A stretch of DNA of 13,142 nucleotides, taken from NCBI GenBank assembly GCA_038210185.1, contig JBBQWX010000127.1:1-13142 (forward strand). Reading direction: 5' to 3'. This DNA comes from Fodinibacter sp038210185. Lineage in GTDB: Bacteria > Actinomycetota > Actinomycetes > Actinomycetales > Dermatophilaceae. Below the pieces are notes generated by a model. It was given only the letters and a program-made list of their open reading frames with translations, ran no database searches and had not been told where the DNA came from. Position 1 is the first letter of the stretch, and each line of letters opens with the position of its first letter. A program made the translations under genes and the position numbers. Of the stretch, positions 5,885 through 12,986 are shown piece by piece.

Positions 5885-6850
5885 ATGGCCCGGGTGCTCG
5901 TCACAGCCCATCTTCCGGGTGACGCTCTCGAGCGCCTGGCGGAGGCCGGCCACGAGGTGACCTACCGCGACCTCGCCGCCGCCATGCCCCGCGACGAGCT
6001 GCTGGCGGCGGTGCCCGGCATCTCCGCCCTGGTCGCGATGATGGTCGACCGGGTCGACGCGGAGCTGCTGGATGCCGCCGGGCCGAGTCTGCGGGTCGTC
6101 GCCGACGTCGTCGTGGGGTACGACAACATCGACGTCGCCGCGTGCGTCGAGCGCGGGGTCGTCGTGACGAACACCCCGGGAGTGCTCACCGACGCGACGG
6201 CCGACATCGCGATGGCTCTCGTCCTGATGAGCACGCGAGGTCTGGGCGCGGCCGAGCGCCGGGTGCGCACCGGCGAGCCGTGGCGGTGGAGCTTCACCGC
6301 GGACCTCGGCACCGGCCTGCGCGGGAAGACGCTGGGCATCGTCGGGCCGGGGGCGATCGGCCTGGCCACGGCTCGTCGGGCGGCAGCGTTCGGCATGGAG
6401 ATCCTGCTCTCCGGCCGGTCCACGCCCGACCCCGCGGTCGTCGACGGTCTGGGGGCCAGCGTGGTCGACCTGGGTGAGCTGCTGACGGCATCCGACGTCG
6501 TGTCGCTGCACTGCCCGCTCACCCCGGCCACCCGCCACCTGGTCGGCGAGACCGAGCTGCGGGCGATGAAGCCCACCGCGCACCTCGTCAACACCGCACG
6601 TGGTCCGGTGGTCGACGAGGGCGCACTCGTGGAGGCGCTCGAGGCGGGTGAGATCGCCGGGGCGGGGCTCGACGTCTTCGAGGACGAGCCGCGGGTGCAC
6701 CCAGGGCTGCTCGGCCGCGACGACGTCGTCCTGCTGCCGCACCTCGGTTCGGCCACCATCGAGACACGCACGGCGATGGCCGACCTCGCCATCGCGAACG
6801 TGCTCGCGGTGCTGGGTGGGGCCGACCCGGTCACGCCGGTGGGTCGCTGA
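5885..6850 (+). CDS. D-2-hydroxyacid dehydrogenase (glyoxylate/hydroxypyruvate reductase-like)
   Basis: A 321-residue D-isomer specific 2-hydroxyacid dehydrogenase. The N-terminal catalytic part includes VVGYDNID and TNTPGVLTDATAD. The nucleotide-binding motif is GIVGPGAIG (Gly154, Gly156, Gly159), with SGRS after the next strand (an Arg that favours NADPH). The catalytic triad is Arg239 in NTARGP, Glu268 in DVFEDEP and His286 in LLPHLGSAT. Sequence style is closest to glyoxylate/hydroxypyruvate reductases of the GyaR/GRHPR group. The start is two bases after the SDR stop, so it is the last gene of the operon. Its 3' end overlaps the convergent glycerate kinase by 20 bases. Converting hydroxypyruvate or glyoxylate-derived tartronate semialdehyde to glycerate would supply that kinase. 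This link is inferred from neighbourhood and known pathways. Confidence 0.9.
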   Translation: MARVLVTAHLPGDALERLAEAGHEVTYRDLAAAMPRDELLAAVPGISALVAMMVDRVDAELLDAAGPSLRVVADVVVGYDNIDVAACVERGVVVTNTPGVLTDATADIAMALVLMSTRGLGAAERRVRTGEPWRWSFTADLGTGLRGKTLGIVGPGAIGLATARRAAAFGMEILLSGRSTPDPAVVDGLGASVVDLGELLTASDVVSLHCPLTPATRHLVGETELRAMKPTAHLVNTARGPVVDEGALVEALEAGEIAGAGLDVFEDEPRVHPGLLGRDDVVLLPHLGSATIETRTAMADLAIANVLAVLGGADPVTPVGR

Positions 6851-8117
6851 GCCACTCCCGGGCGATGCGCTGCCCGGTGCGGCGCAACAGCGCGGCGGCG
6901 TCACTGACGGACCGCGCCGGGTCCGGCTCGAGGTCGGAGAGCGGGTAGGCCGCCTGCAGCTCGAGCGCGGCCAGCCCGGTGTCGTCGAGGCCGAGCCGCC
7001 CGCAGACCGCCACGGCGGGGATGCCCTGCGCCCTTCCCCGCCGCGCCACGCCGGAGACCGCCTTGCCGGTCAGGGTCTGGTCGTCGAGCGCGCCCTCACC
7101 GGTGACGACGAGGTCGGCCCCGCGAAGGGCCGGATCGAGCCCCACGAGGTCGAGGACGACGTCCACGCCGGAGCGACGCTGCGCACCGAGCACGGCGAGG
7201 AGCGCGAACCCCACGCCGCCCGCAGCCCCGGCTCCTGGCGCCTGTGCCTGGAGTGACCTATTGGTCGATGGGGGTACGTCGGCGTGTGCCTGGAGTGACC
7301 TATTGGTCGATGGGGGTACGTCGGCGTGTGCCTCGAGTGACCTATTGGTCGATGGGGGTACGCGGAGAGTGCGCGCGACGACGTCGGCCCACCGCGTGAG
7401 GGCGGCCTCGAGCAGGGCCACCTCGACCGGGGTCGCGCCCTTCTGCGGGGCGAACACCGCCGCGGCGCCGGTCGGGCCGAGCAACGGGCTGTCGACATCG
7501 GCCGCAAGCGCGAATCGGGTGCCACGAAGGCGCGGGTCGAGCCCGGAGAGGTCGAGCCGGGCGAGGTCGACCAGGGCTGCCCCGCCGTCCGGGAGGTCGT
7601 GTCCGGTGGCGTCGAGCAGCCGGGCACCGAGCGCGGCCAGCATCCCGGCGCCCCCGTCGGTGCTGGCGGAGCCACCCACACCGACGAGCACGTTCTCGGC
7701 GCCGAGGTCGAGCGCCGCCAGCAGCGCCTCGCCGAGCCCACGGCTCGATGTGGTGAGCGGTGCCGGCACGCCACCGGGCAGCCGCCCCAGCCCGCAGGCA
7801 TCGGCCATCTCGACGAGCACCGTCCGGGCCGTCCCAGGGGCACCGCCCGCCGCCGCGTCTCCGCCTCGGAGCGCCAGGGTTGCGGTGACCGGATCGCCGG
7901 TGGGTCCGTGCACGTCGGCGGGCACAGGGGTCCAGCCGGCGCCCAGCGCGGCGGCGACCGTCCCCTCGCCGCCGTCGGCGACCGCCACGACGGTGACCCC
8001 AGCGCCGGGCACGACGTCGAGCACGCCCCGGCGCACGGCATCCGCCACCTCGACCGAGGTGAGCGACCCCTTGAAGGCGTCGCTCGCGACCACGACCCTT
8101 CGAGACCCGTCAGCCAC
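6831..8117 (-). CDS. glxK: Glycerate kinase with triplicated 14-residue insertion
   Basis: A 428-residue type-1 glycerate kinase, which phosphorylates glycerate with ATP to phosphoglycerate (2-phosphoglycerate in GarK/GlxK relatives). Family motifs are SDAFKGSLTS at the N-terminus, ADGGEGT, VGVGGSASTDGGAGM, ADVDSPLLGPTGAA.FAPQKGA, GAAGGVGFALLAV and TGEGALDDQTLTGKA. It is about 40-50 residues longer than the usual ~380. The excess is explained by three copies of VPPSTNRSLxAHAD-type repeats at residues 253-293 or so, between WADVVARTLR and PGAGAAGG, probably a surface loop. The start is GTG 8117, a few residues before the first strand, with a GGGGG stretch upstream. It lies 12 bases after the GNAT gene in a minus-strand operon. 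The frame stays open through the insertion, so the gene is likely functional, though this is untested. Confidence 0.92.
   Translation of the reverse strand: MADGSRRVVVASDAFKGSLTSVEVADAVRRGVLDVVPGAGVTVVAVADGGEGTVAAALGAGWTPVPADVHGPTGDPVTATLALRGGDAAAGGAPGTARTVLVEMADACGLGRLPGGVPAPLTTSSRGLGEALLAALDLGAENVLVGVGGSASTDGGAGMLAALGARLLDATGHDLPDGGAALVDLARLDLSGLDPRLRGTRFALAADVDSPLLGPTGAAAVFAPQKGATPVEVALLEAALTRWADVVARTLRVPPSTNRSLEAHADVPPSTNRSLQAHADVPPSTNRSLQAQAPGAGAAGGVGFALLAVLGAQRRSGVDVVLDLVGLDPALRGADLVVTGEGALDDQTLTGKAVSGVARRGRAQGIPAVAVCGRLGLDDTGLAALELQAAYPLSDLEPDPARSVSDAAALLRRTGQRIAREWLSDPPA
7244..7361 (-). repeat. Three tandem 34-bp palindromic elements (family A), 42-bp period, inside glycerate kinase
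   Basis: Copies lie at 7244-7277, 7286-7319 and 7328-7361, separated by the 8-base spacer GTCGGCGT. Copies 1 and 2 are identical and the third differs by one base. On the minus strand each unit reads GTACCC-N5-GACC-AATA-GGTC-N5-AGGCAC. The same 34-bp architecture, with GGTC-N5-GGGTAC, occurs once at 12953-12986. The period of 42 is a multiple of three, so the reading frame of the kinase is kept. Confidence 0.92.
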
Positions 8118-8129
8118 GGTCGCCCCCGA

Positions 8130-8618
8130 TCAGAGGTGCCGGTGCATGACGTGCAGCCCGACGCGGCCGTGCGCCGCCGAGTCGAACGCCTCCGGAACGG
8201 TACCCACGACCACGAAGCCCAGGTCGCGCCAGAGCGTGACAGCGGCCAGGTTGGTCTCGGCCACCGCGTTGAACTGCATTGCGGCATAGCCCTGTTCGCG
8301 AGCCCAGTCGAGAACCCACTCGCCGAGCGCGCGACCGACGCCCTGGCCGCGCGCCGCGTGGGCCACCATGAAGGATGCCGTCGCGACGTGAGCCCCGCGC
8401 GAGGGCCGGTTGGGACCGGACTTCGCGGATCCCAGGATCGACCCGCCGTCGTCAACGGCCACGACGGTCAATCCGGGAGGCGACTCGACCCACAGGCCGT
8501 GGGCCTGCGCCGAGCTGAGGTCGTCCGGGTACGCGTAGGTCTCACCCGCCGCGACGACGTCGACGAAGACCGGGTGGAACATCGGCCAGTCGGCGTCGAC
8601 GATGGGCCGGATCAGCAC
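8130..8618 (-). CDS. GNAT family N-acetyltransferase
   Basis: A 162-residue Gcn5-related acetyltransferase that uses acetyl-CoA. It has the expected order: LIRPIVDADWPMF at the start, a central strand pair (LTVVAVDDGGSILGSAK, then VATASFMVAHAARGQGVGRAL with the acetyl-CoA pyrophosphate loop Q/R-G-x-G-x-G/A), the helix after it, FNAVAETNLAAVTLWRDLGF, and a closing VGLHVMHRHL. The spacing of the last part resembles small-molecule or phosphinothricin-type acetyltransferases, but the substrate is unknown. The start is GTG 8618, 7 bases after the PPOX stop, with a GGAG a little far upstream inside the previous gene. It is the middle gene of a three-gene minus-strand operon. Confidence 0.88.
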   Translation of the reverse strand: MLIRPIVDADWPMFHPVFVDVVAAGETYAYPDDLSSAQAHGLWVESPPGLTVVAVDDGGSILGSAKSGPNRPSRGAHVATASFMVAHAARGQGVGRALGEWVLDWAREQGYAAMQFNAVAETNLAAVTLWRDLGFVVVGTVPEAFDSAAHGRVGLHVMHRHL

Positions 8619-8625
8619 GCGGGGG

Positions 8626-9063
8626 TCAGGACTCCTCGTGCGGTCGCATGTGCAGCCAGGGCCGGTTCAGCTCGAAGTGCCGCCCGGTGAGCTCGTCGAC
8701 CTCGATCGCGATGGTGTTGAACTTCGCGGTGTCGACCCATGGGCGCAACGGGAGCTGCTCGATCTCCTCCTCCTCGTGGCGCTCCAGATGCCGGGCCCGA
8801 CCGCGCACGACGACGCTGGTGGCCTCCTCCTCACCGAAGTCGTCGATCTCGAAGGCGACGTCGGCGTTCATCGTCAGACCGAGCAGCTTGCTGCCCTCCG
8901 CCGTGCGGAACACGATGCGGTGTCGCTCGTCGACGGCGTAGTTGATCGGCACGAGGTGCACCTCGTCGGCGAGGTGGAACGCCAGCCGGCCGAACTCCTC
9001 GTCGTGGAGCAGCTGCCAGCAGACGTCCTCGGGGATGGCGGTGACGGGCGAGTGCTCGGACAT
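8626..9063 (-). CDS. Pyridoxamine 5'-phosphate oxidase-fold (flavin/F420-binding) protein
   Basis: A 145-residue protein of the split beta-barrel PPOX family. It starts with ECWQLL-like VCWQLLHDEEFGRLAFHLADEVHLVPINYAVDERHRIVFRT, the usual opening in which GRLA and PVNY-like segments build the flavin or F420 pocket. It continues with EGSKLLGL, VAFEIDDF, SVVVRGRARHLE and ends in the strand FNTIAIEVDELTGRHFEL. Such actinobacterial proteins bind FMN, F420 or haem, and the exact reaction cannot be read from sequence. ATG 9063 has an AGGAGG four bases upstream. It is the first gene of the operon with the acetyltransferase and glycerate kinase. No functional link between the three is obvious. Confidence 0.85.
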   Translation of the reverse strand: MSEHSPVTAIPEDVCWQLLHDEEFGRLAFHLADEVHLVPINYAVDERHRIVFRTAEGSKLLGLTMNADVAFEIDDFGEEEATSVVVRGRARHLERHEEEEIEQLPLRPWVDTAKFNTIAIEVDELTGRHFELNRPWLHMRPHEES

Positions 9064-9067
9064 GCGG

Positions 9068-9073
9068 CCTCCT
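9068..9073 (-). promoter_or_regulatory. Strong Shine-Dalgarno AGGAGG before the PPOX gene
   Basis: A full AGGAGG lies on the minus strand four bases from ATG 9063. It is the best ribosome binding site in the window and fixes the start of the minus-strand operon. It contrasts with the apparently leaderless neighbours. Confidence 0.75.
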
Positions 9074-9188
9074 GCGCGGGGATAACTGCTGCCACAAATC
9101 TACTTACTTGCGGGCCGCGAGGCATGGCGCAGAGATCGTTCTCACCCGCCGAGACGCGACGGGCTGCCCCACCACCCCCACAGGTGGG

Positions 9189-9194
9189 TAGCAT
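9189..9194 (+). promoter_or_regulatory. -10 hexamer TAGCAT, possible leaderless promoter of the flavoprotein gene
   Basis: TAGCAT (TANNNT) is followed by eight bases and then the GTG at 9203. No Shine-Dalgarno sequence precedes that GTG. No convincing -35 is seen about 17 bases upstream. The divergent gap 9064-9202 should hold promoters for both the PPOX operon and this gene. Confidence 0.38.
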
Positions 9195-9202
9195 CGGGCT
9201 CC

Positions 9203-10402
9203 GTGACTCGTGTCGAGGTGGTCGTCGTCGGGGCCGGTCCGGGCGGCCTCGCGGTCGCCGCAGCGCTCAAGGCGCACGGGGCCGACGCGCTCGTCGTCGA
9301 CCGGGCACCTCAGGTCGGCAGCTCGTGGCGGCGGCACTACGACCGGCTGCATCTGCACACGCCACGGCGCTGGTCCGGGCTTCCCGGCCACCCCATCCCG
9401 CGCAGCGCGGGTCGGTGGGTGTCCCGCGCCGACGTGGTCCGCTACCTCGAGGCGTATGTCGCCCACCACCGGCTCCGGCTGCGGCTGGGTACGGGAGTCG
9501 CGCGGGTAGAGCAGGCCGCGCGGGTAGAGCCGGCCGAGCCGGCCGAGCCGGCCGAGCACGTCGAGCACCTCCGCAGCGCCCGCTGGCTCGTGCGCCTCGA
9601 CGACGGCAGCAGCATCGGTGCCGACCACGTCGTCGTGGCGACGGGCTACAACCACACGGCGGTCACCCCCGACTGGCCCGGCCTCGACGGCTTCCCCGGC
9701 GAGGTGGTACTGGCCCGGGACTACCGCAACGGACGCCGGTACGCGGGGCGCGACGTTCTGGTCGTCGGCACGGGCAACACCGGTATGGAGGTCGCGACCG
9801 ATCTCGCCGAGTTCGGCGCCACGAGGGTCTGGCTCTCGGTGCGCACCCCGCCGCACATCCTGCCCCGCTCGCGCCTGGGCTGGCCGGCGCAGGCGACCGG
9901 CATCCTCGTGCGGCGGCTACCGCCACGGGTGGTCGACAGGGTGGCGGGGGTGCTCGCGGTGGTGCTGGAGCCCGACCTCACGGCCTACGGCATGCCCAAG
10001 CCCGGCACCGACCTCTACTCGAGGGTGCTCGTGGGACGAATCCCGGTGCAGGACGTCGGTATCGTCGACGCCATCCGCGCGCGCCGGGTGGAGCCGGTCG
10101 CGGCGGTGGAGGCCGTCGACAGTGGCGACGTCGTGCTTGCCGACGGCTCCCGCGTGCAGCCGTCGGTCGTCGTGGTCGCGACCGGCTACCGAGCCGGCCT
10201 CGAGCCGCTCGTCGGGCACCTCAGCGTGCTCGACGGCCGCGGGCTGCCGCTGGTGCGCGGTCCGCACGCGCCCGACGCCATGCCGGGTCTGTGGTTCACC
10301 GGTTACACCAACCCGATCTCGGGGGCACTGCGCGAGCTGCGCATCGACGCCGAGCGGATCGCCGTGGCGATCACCCAGGAAGGCGCTCGGTCTCCAGCGT
10401 GA
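9203..10402 (+). CDS. FAD/NAD(P)-dependent flavin monooxygenase-like oxidoreductase
   Basis: A 399-residue two-dinucleotide-fold flavoprotein of the CzcO/YUCCA-like group. The FAD-binding motif is GAGPGG (Gly10-Gly15), followed by VVDRAPQVGSSWRRHYDRLHLHTP, the usual G-x-W-x-x-x-Y/H-x-L-x-L-x-T signature. The linker ATGYN is at 146-150, FPGEVVLARDYRN follows (the FMO motif position, but with Ala in place of the usual His), the NAD(P) motif GTGNTG is at 189-194, and a C-terminal ATGYRAGL is present. These proteins add oxygen to organic substrates using NADPH, and the substrate is unknown here. GTG 9203 is the only good start. Residues 100-118 hold an in-frame tandem expansion (RVEQAARVEPAEPAEPAEHVEH). 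The 3' end overlaps the convergent enoyl reductase-like gene by 32 bases. Confidence 0.88.
   Translation: MTRVEVVVVGAGPGGLAVAAALKAHGADALVVDRAPQVGSSWRRHYDRLHLHTPRRWSGLPGHPIPRSAGRWVSRADVVRYLEAYVAHHRLRLRLGTGVARVEQAARVEPAEPAEPAEHVEHLRSARWLVRLDDGSSIGADHVVVATGYNHTAVTPDWPGLDGFPGEVVLARDYRNGRRYAGRDVLVVGTGNTGMEVATDLAEFGATRVWLSVRTPPHILPRSRLGWPAQATGILVRRLPPRVVDRVAGVLAVVLEPDLTAYGMPKPGTDLYSRVLVGRIPVQDVGIVDAIRARRVEPVAAVEAVDSGDVVLADGSRVQPSVVVVATGYRAGLEPLVGHLSVLDGRGLPLVRGPHAPDAMPGLWFTGYTNPISGALRELRIDAERIAVAITQEGARSPA
9500..9556 (+). repeat. In-frame tandem duplications in the flavoprotein gene
   Basis: An 18-base unit (9500-9517) is repeated at 9518-9535 with two base differences, and a 9-base CCGGCCGAG unit then occurs three times (9530-9556). 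Both periods are multiples of three, giving ARVEQA-ARVEPA then PAE-PAE-PAE. The unit includes the codon GTA, which is uncommon in this G+C-rich context. It falls between the FAD-binding domain and the next strand, a likely loop. Confidence 0.8.
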
Positions 10403-11666
10403 ACCGGTGCGCCCGAAGCCTTTCGACGAGCGGCGCACCGAGCGCGGTCGCGGGGGTGAGCACGCCGGCGGCATCCGGAAGAGTGTCACCGTCCTCGACC
10501 AGCGCCAGGGCGGCCTGGCCGAGCATCACGGCCGTGCCGCTGTAGCCGGGGTCGTAGGGGGCGGCGACGGTGGTGCGGTAGCGGGCACCGTTGGTCGCCT
10601 CGGCCGTGACCTCCATGCGGAACCGGCCGGTGGCCTGGGCCTGCTCGCTCGGGCCCTCGCCGGGCTTGGGCAGCACCCGGTCGAGCAGGGCCCGGGTCGG
10701 CCCGAACGCGAACCCGGCCAGACCCACCCCGAGCGCCACGGACACGCCGCCCGCGGTGAGTGCACCCACCGGACCGGCCCCGTAGTCGGAGTACTCCGCA
10801 TAGCGAAAGCCCTTGCCGTAGCCGAGCAGTGAGGCCGACCGGGCCACGACGCGGGTGTTGAACGCCGCCATCACGAAGGGGCCGGTGAAGTGGCCGTTGT
10901 CGCCGTCGCGCTTGACCGGTGAGGCCTTGACCACGCTGTCGAAGAGCCCGCCGAGCTTGCCGAGACCGCCGCGTCGCAGCGCAGAGGCGGATGCCGTGTC
11001 GCCGGTCGGGCGCGGCGGTCGGCCCCCCTCGGCGAGCGCCCATGGGTCGCCGACCACCCGCCGGGCGGCCTTGTCGACCTTGAGCTCGTCGACCTGGGTG
11101 CGGGCGGAGTCGATGGTGCCGCCGCTGAACCCGCCCTTCATGCTGCGCACGGCGAGGTGGGTGCGGCCGAGCTCGGCACCGTCGGCCCGGGCCGCCTCGG
11201 CGGTGAGCCACACCCCTAGGTCGCTCGGGATCGAGTCGAAGCCGCAGGCGTGCACGATGCGGGCGCCGGTGCGGGTGGCCGCCTCGTGGTTCGCCGCGAT
11301 GCTGCGGTGGACGAACAGCACCTCGCCGGTCAGGTCGCAGTAGTGGGTTCCGGCTTCGGCACACGCTGCGGCCAGGGGCACGCCGTACTTCGCGTAGGGA
11401 CCGACCGTCGTGACCACGACCCGCGCCCGGTTGGCCAGGTCGGTGACCGCGTCGACGTCGGTGGCGTCGACGACGAGCAGCGGCCACTCCTCGGCGGCCG
11501 CCCCCAGCTCGGTGGCGACCTCGCGCAGCCGGGGCAGGGAGCGTCCGGCGAGCGCGATGCGCAGGGTCGGGTCTGCCGCTGTCGCGAGGTGTCGAGCCGT
11601 GAGCCGCCCCACGAACCCGGTGGCGCCGAACAGGACGATGTCGAGCTCTCGTGCGTCAAGGTTCAT
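10371..11666 (-). CDS. Saccharopine dehydrogenase NADP-binding domain / trans-acting enoyl reductase-like protein
   Basis: A 431-residue protein starting MNLDARELDIVLFGATGFVG, with the Rossmann motif G-A-T-G-F-V-G (Gly14, Gly17, Gly20), the LAGRS segment after the second strand, VVVTTVGPYAKYG and THYCDLTGEVLFV. It continues VHACGFDSIPSDLGVWL, SMKGGFSGGTIDS and a C-terminal domain with VMAAFNTRVV and a GVSVALGVGLAGFAFGP hydrophobic stretch. This order matches the actinobacterial group related to Mycobacterium Rv2449c and Rv2953 (the latter a trans-acting enoyl reductase in phthiocerol-type lipid synthesis). It is likely a lipid-active reductase, substrate unknown. ATG 11666 is six bases after a TAGGGT hexamer with no Shine-Dalgarno sequence. 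It diverges from the GlgC-like gene and overlaps the convergent flavoprotein by 32 bases. Confidence 0.88.
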   Translation of the reverse strand: MNLDARELDIVLFGATGFVGRLTARHLATAADPTLRIALAGRSLPRLREVATELGAAAEEWPLLVVDATDVDAVTDLANRARVVVTTVGPYAKYGVPLAAACAEAGTHYCDLTGEVLFVHRSIAANHEAATRTGARIVHACGFDSIPSDLGVWLTAEAARADGAELGRTHLAVRSMKGGFSGGTIDSARTQVDELKVDKAARRVVGDPWALAEGGRPPRPTGDTASASALRRGGLGKLGGLFDSVVKASPVKRDGDNGHFTGPFVMAAFNTRVVARSASLLGYGKGFRYAEYSDYGAGPVGALTAGGVSVALGVGLAGFAFGPTRALLDRVLPKPGEGPSEQAQATGRFRMEVTAEATNGARYRTTVAAPYDPGYSGTAVMLGQAALALVEDGDTLPDAAGVLTPATALGAPLVERLRAHRFTLETERLPG

Positions 11667-11672
11667 CCGCCC

Positions 11673-11678
11673 ACCCTA
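11673..11678 (-). promoter_or_regulatory. -10 hexamer TAGGGT, possible leaderless promoter of the enoyl reductase-like gene
   Basis: TAGGGT on the minus strand is six bases from ATG 11666. It is the same hexamer, at nearly the same spacing, as in the acyl-CoA dehydrogenase promoter (1831-1836). No convincing -35 is visible. Confidence 0.42.
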
Positions 11679-11716
11679 GGACGCCATCTCGCCGCGGCAT
11701 CCGGCACAGTGGCGGG

Positions 11717-12945
11717 ATGACTGCCACACCCACCGTCCTTGCCATCGTCCAGGCCGGGGGAAAGGGCTCGCGCATGGACGTGCTCACGCGTGAACGCGCC
11801 AAGCCCACCCTGCCCTTCGGCGGTTCCTACCAGCTGGTCGACATCGCCCTGTCGAACCTCGTCCACAGCGGCATCACCGACGTCTGGCTCTCGGTGCAGT
11901 ACCAGTCGGGGTCGCTTCACCGGCACCTCGCCGCGGGGCGGCCCTGGGACCTCGACCGCACCCGGGGGGGCCTGCGGTGGCTCATGCCGGAGGAGGGCGG
12001 TGGCTCGGCTGCTCAGGACGGCTTCTCCGACGGCAACGGCGACGACCTCTCGCGGTACGCCGACTCGGTGCGTCGGTTCGGTGCCGACGCCGTGGTCGTG
12101 ACGAGCACCGACCAGGTGTGGGCCCTCGACCTGCGCCCGGTCGTCGCGGCCCACCTCGAGCGCGGCTCGGACTGCACCGTGGTGACGACGGAGGTGTCGC
12201 GCACCCAGTCTGCGCAGAAGGACGTCGTCATGGTCGGGCAGGGGTCGCGGGTGACCGGGATCGAGCACAAGCCGGAGGAGCCGTCGGGCACGACCATCGC
12301 CGCCGAGGTGTTCGTGTACCGCACCGTGCCCTCTGCCGCACGCTCGACGACCTGCGCCGCGAGCTCAGCCACTCCTCGGACGGGAATACCGGCATCGGCG
12401 ACTTCGGCGAGCACCTGCTGCCCCGCCTCATCCGCGATGGCACGGTGCACGCGTGGCCGCTCGAGGGCTACTGGGCCGACCTGGGCACGCCGGCGACCTT
12501 CCTCACCGCGCACCGCGACCTGCTGGCCGGTCGGGTGGATGCCGTGGGCCGTGCGGACTGGCCGCTGCTCACCAGGTGGCCGGAGCTGCCTTCGGCGCGG
12601 GTGGATGCCGGCGCAGTGCTGGAGGACGCGGTTTTCAGCGCCGGCTGCCTGGTGCGGGGGACGGTGCGGCGCAGCGTGCTCGGCCCGGGGGTGGTCGTCG
12701 AGGCGGGCGCCGTCGTCGAGGACTCCGTGCTGTTCTCCGGGGTCGAGGTCGGCCGCGACGCACGGGTCGTCACCGCGCTGCTCGACGAGAACGTGCGTGT
12801 GGGCGCCCATGCGCGCGTCGGCGAGCCGACCCGCGCGACCCGGGCGCACGACGACCACATCGCGGTGGTCGCGCGTGACTCGATGATCGGGCGCGGGTCC
12901 CGGATCCCGGCGGGGGCGCGGCTCGAGCCCGGCACCACCACCTGA
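11717..12945 (+). pseudogene. GlgC-like glucose-1-phosphate adenylyltransferase family protein, frameshifted
   Basis: ATG 11717 opens a nucleotidyltransferase: QAGGKGSRMDVLTRERAKPTLPFGG (signature loop, about residues 12-36), ALSNLVHSGI, a middle strand with VVVTSTDQVWALD, and VFVYRTVP near residue 205. The family continues in a different frame from about 12331: LCRTLDDLRREL, IGDFGEHLLPRLI, GYWADLGTPATFL (like GYWRDVGT of GlgC) and a C-terminal left-handed beta-helix of hexapeptide-like repeats (AVLEDAVFSAGCLVRGTV, SVLFSGVEVG). The join lies at the CCC of 12329-12331; one extra C would give GTG CCC CTC TGC and a protein of about 409 residues, the normal GlgC size. So one base is missing, either by mutation or by sequencing error. 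The DQ in place of the usual DH near the active site suggests a divergent paralogue, not the main glycogen enzyme. Glucose-1-phosphate + ATP to ADP-glucose is the family reaction. Confidence 0.82.
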
Positions 12946-12952
12946 CCGCGAC

Positions 12953-12986
12953 GTACCCGGATCGACCTATTGGTCACTGCGGGTAC
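12953..12986 (+). repeat. Solo 34-bp palindromic element (family A)
   Basis: GTACCC-N5-GACC-TATT-GGTC-N5-GGGTAC, with both arm pairs perfect and equally spaced. It has the same length and core as the three units inside glycerate kinase. Read in matching orientation it shares TCGACC-N4-GGTCACT with them. It lies eight bases after the GlgC-like stop and directly before the putative IS end, so it could also serve as a terminator hairpin. Confidence 0.85.

Noticed and set aside
7244..7361. Three regularly spaced palindromic repeats as a mini CRISPR array
   Set aside because: The 8-base spacers are identical, the array is in frame within a conserved enzyme, and no cas gene is present.
9097..9102. 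TAGATT on the minus strand as a -10 for the PPOX operon
   Set aside because: No acceptable -35 is found at 16-18 bases, and the hexamer alone is too weak to list as a feature.
12326..12336. Programmed -1 ribosomal frameshifting in the GlgC-like gene
   Set aside because: There is no X-XXY-YYZ slippery heptamer or clear downstream pseudoknot, and GlgC enzymes are not known to use frameshifting. A missing C is simpler.
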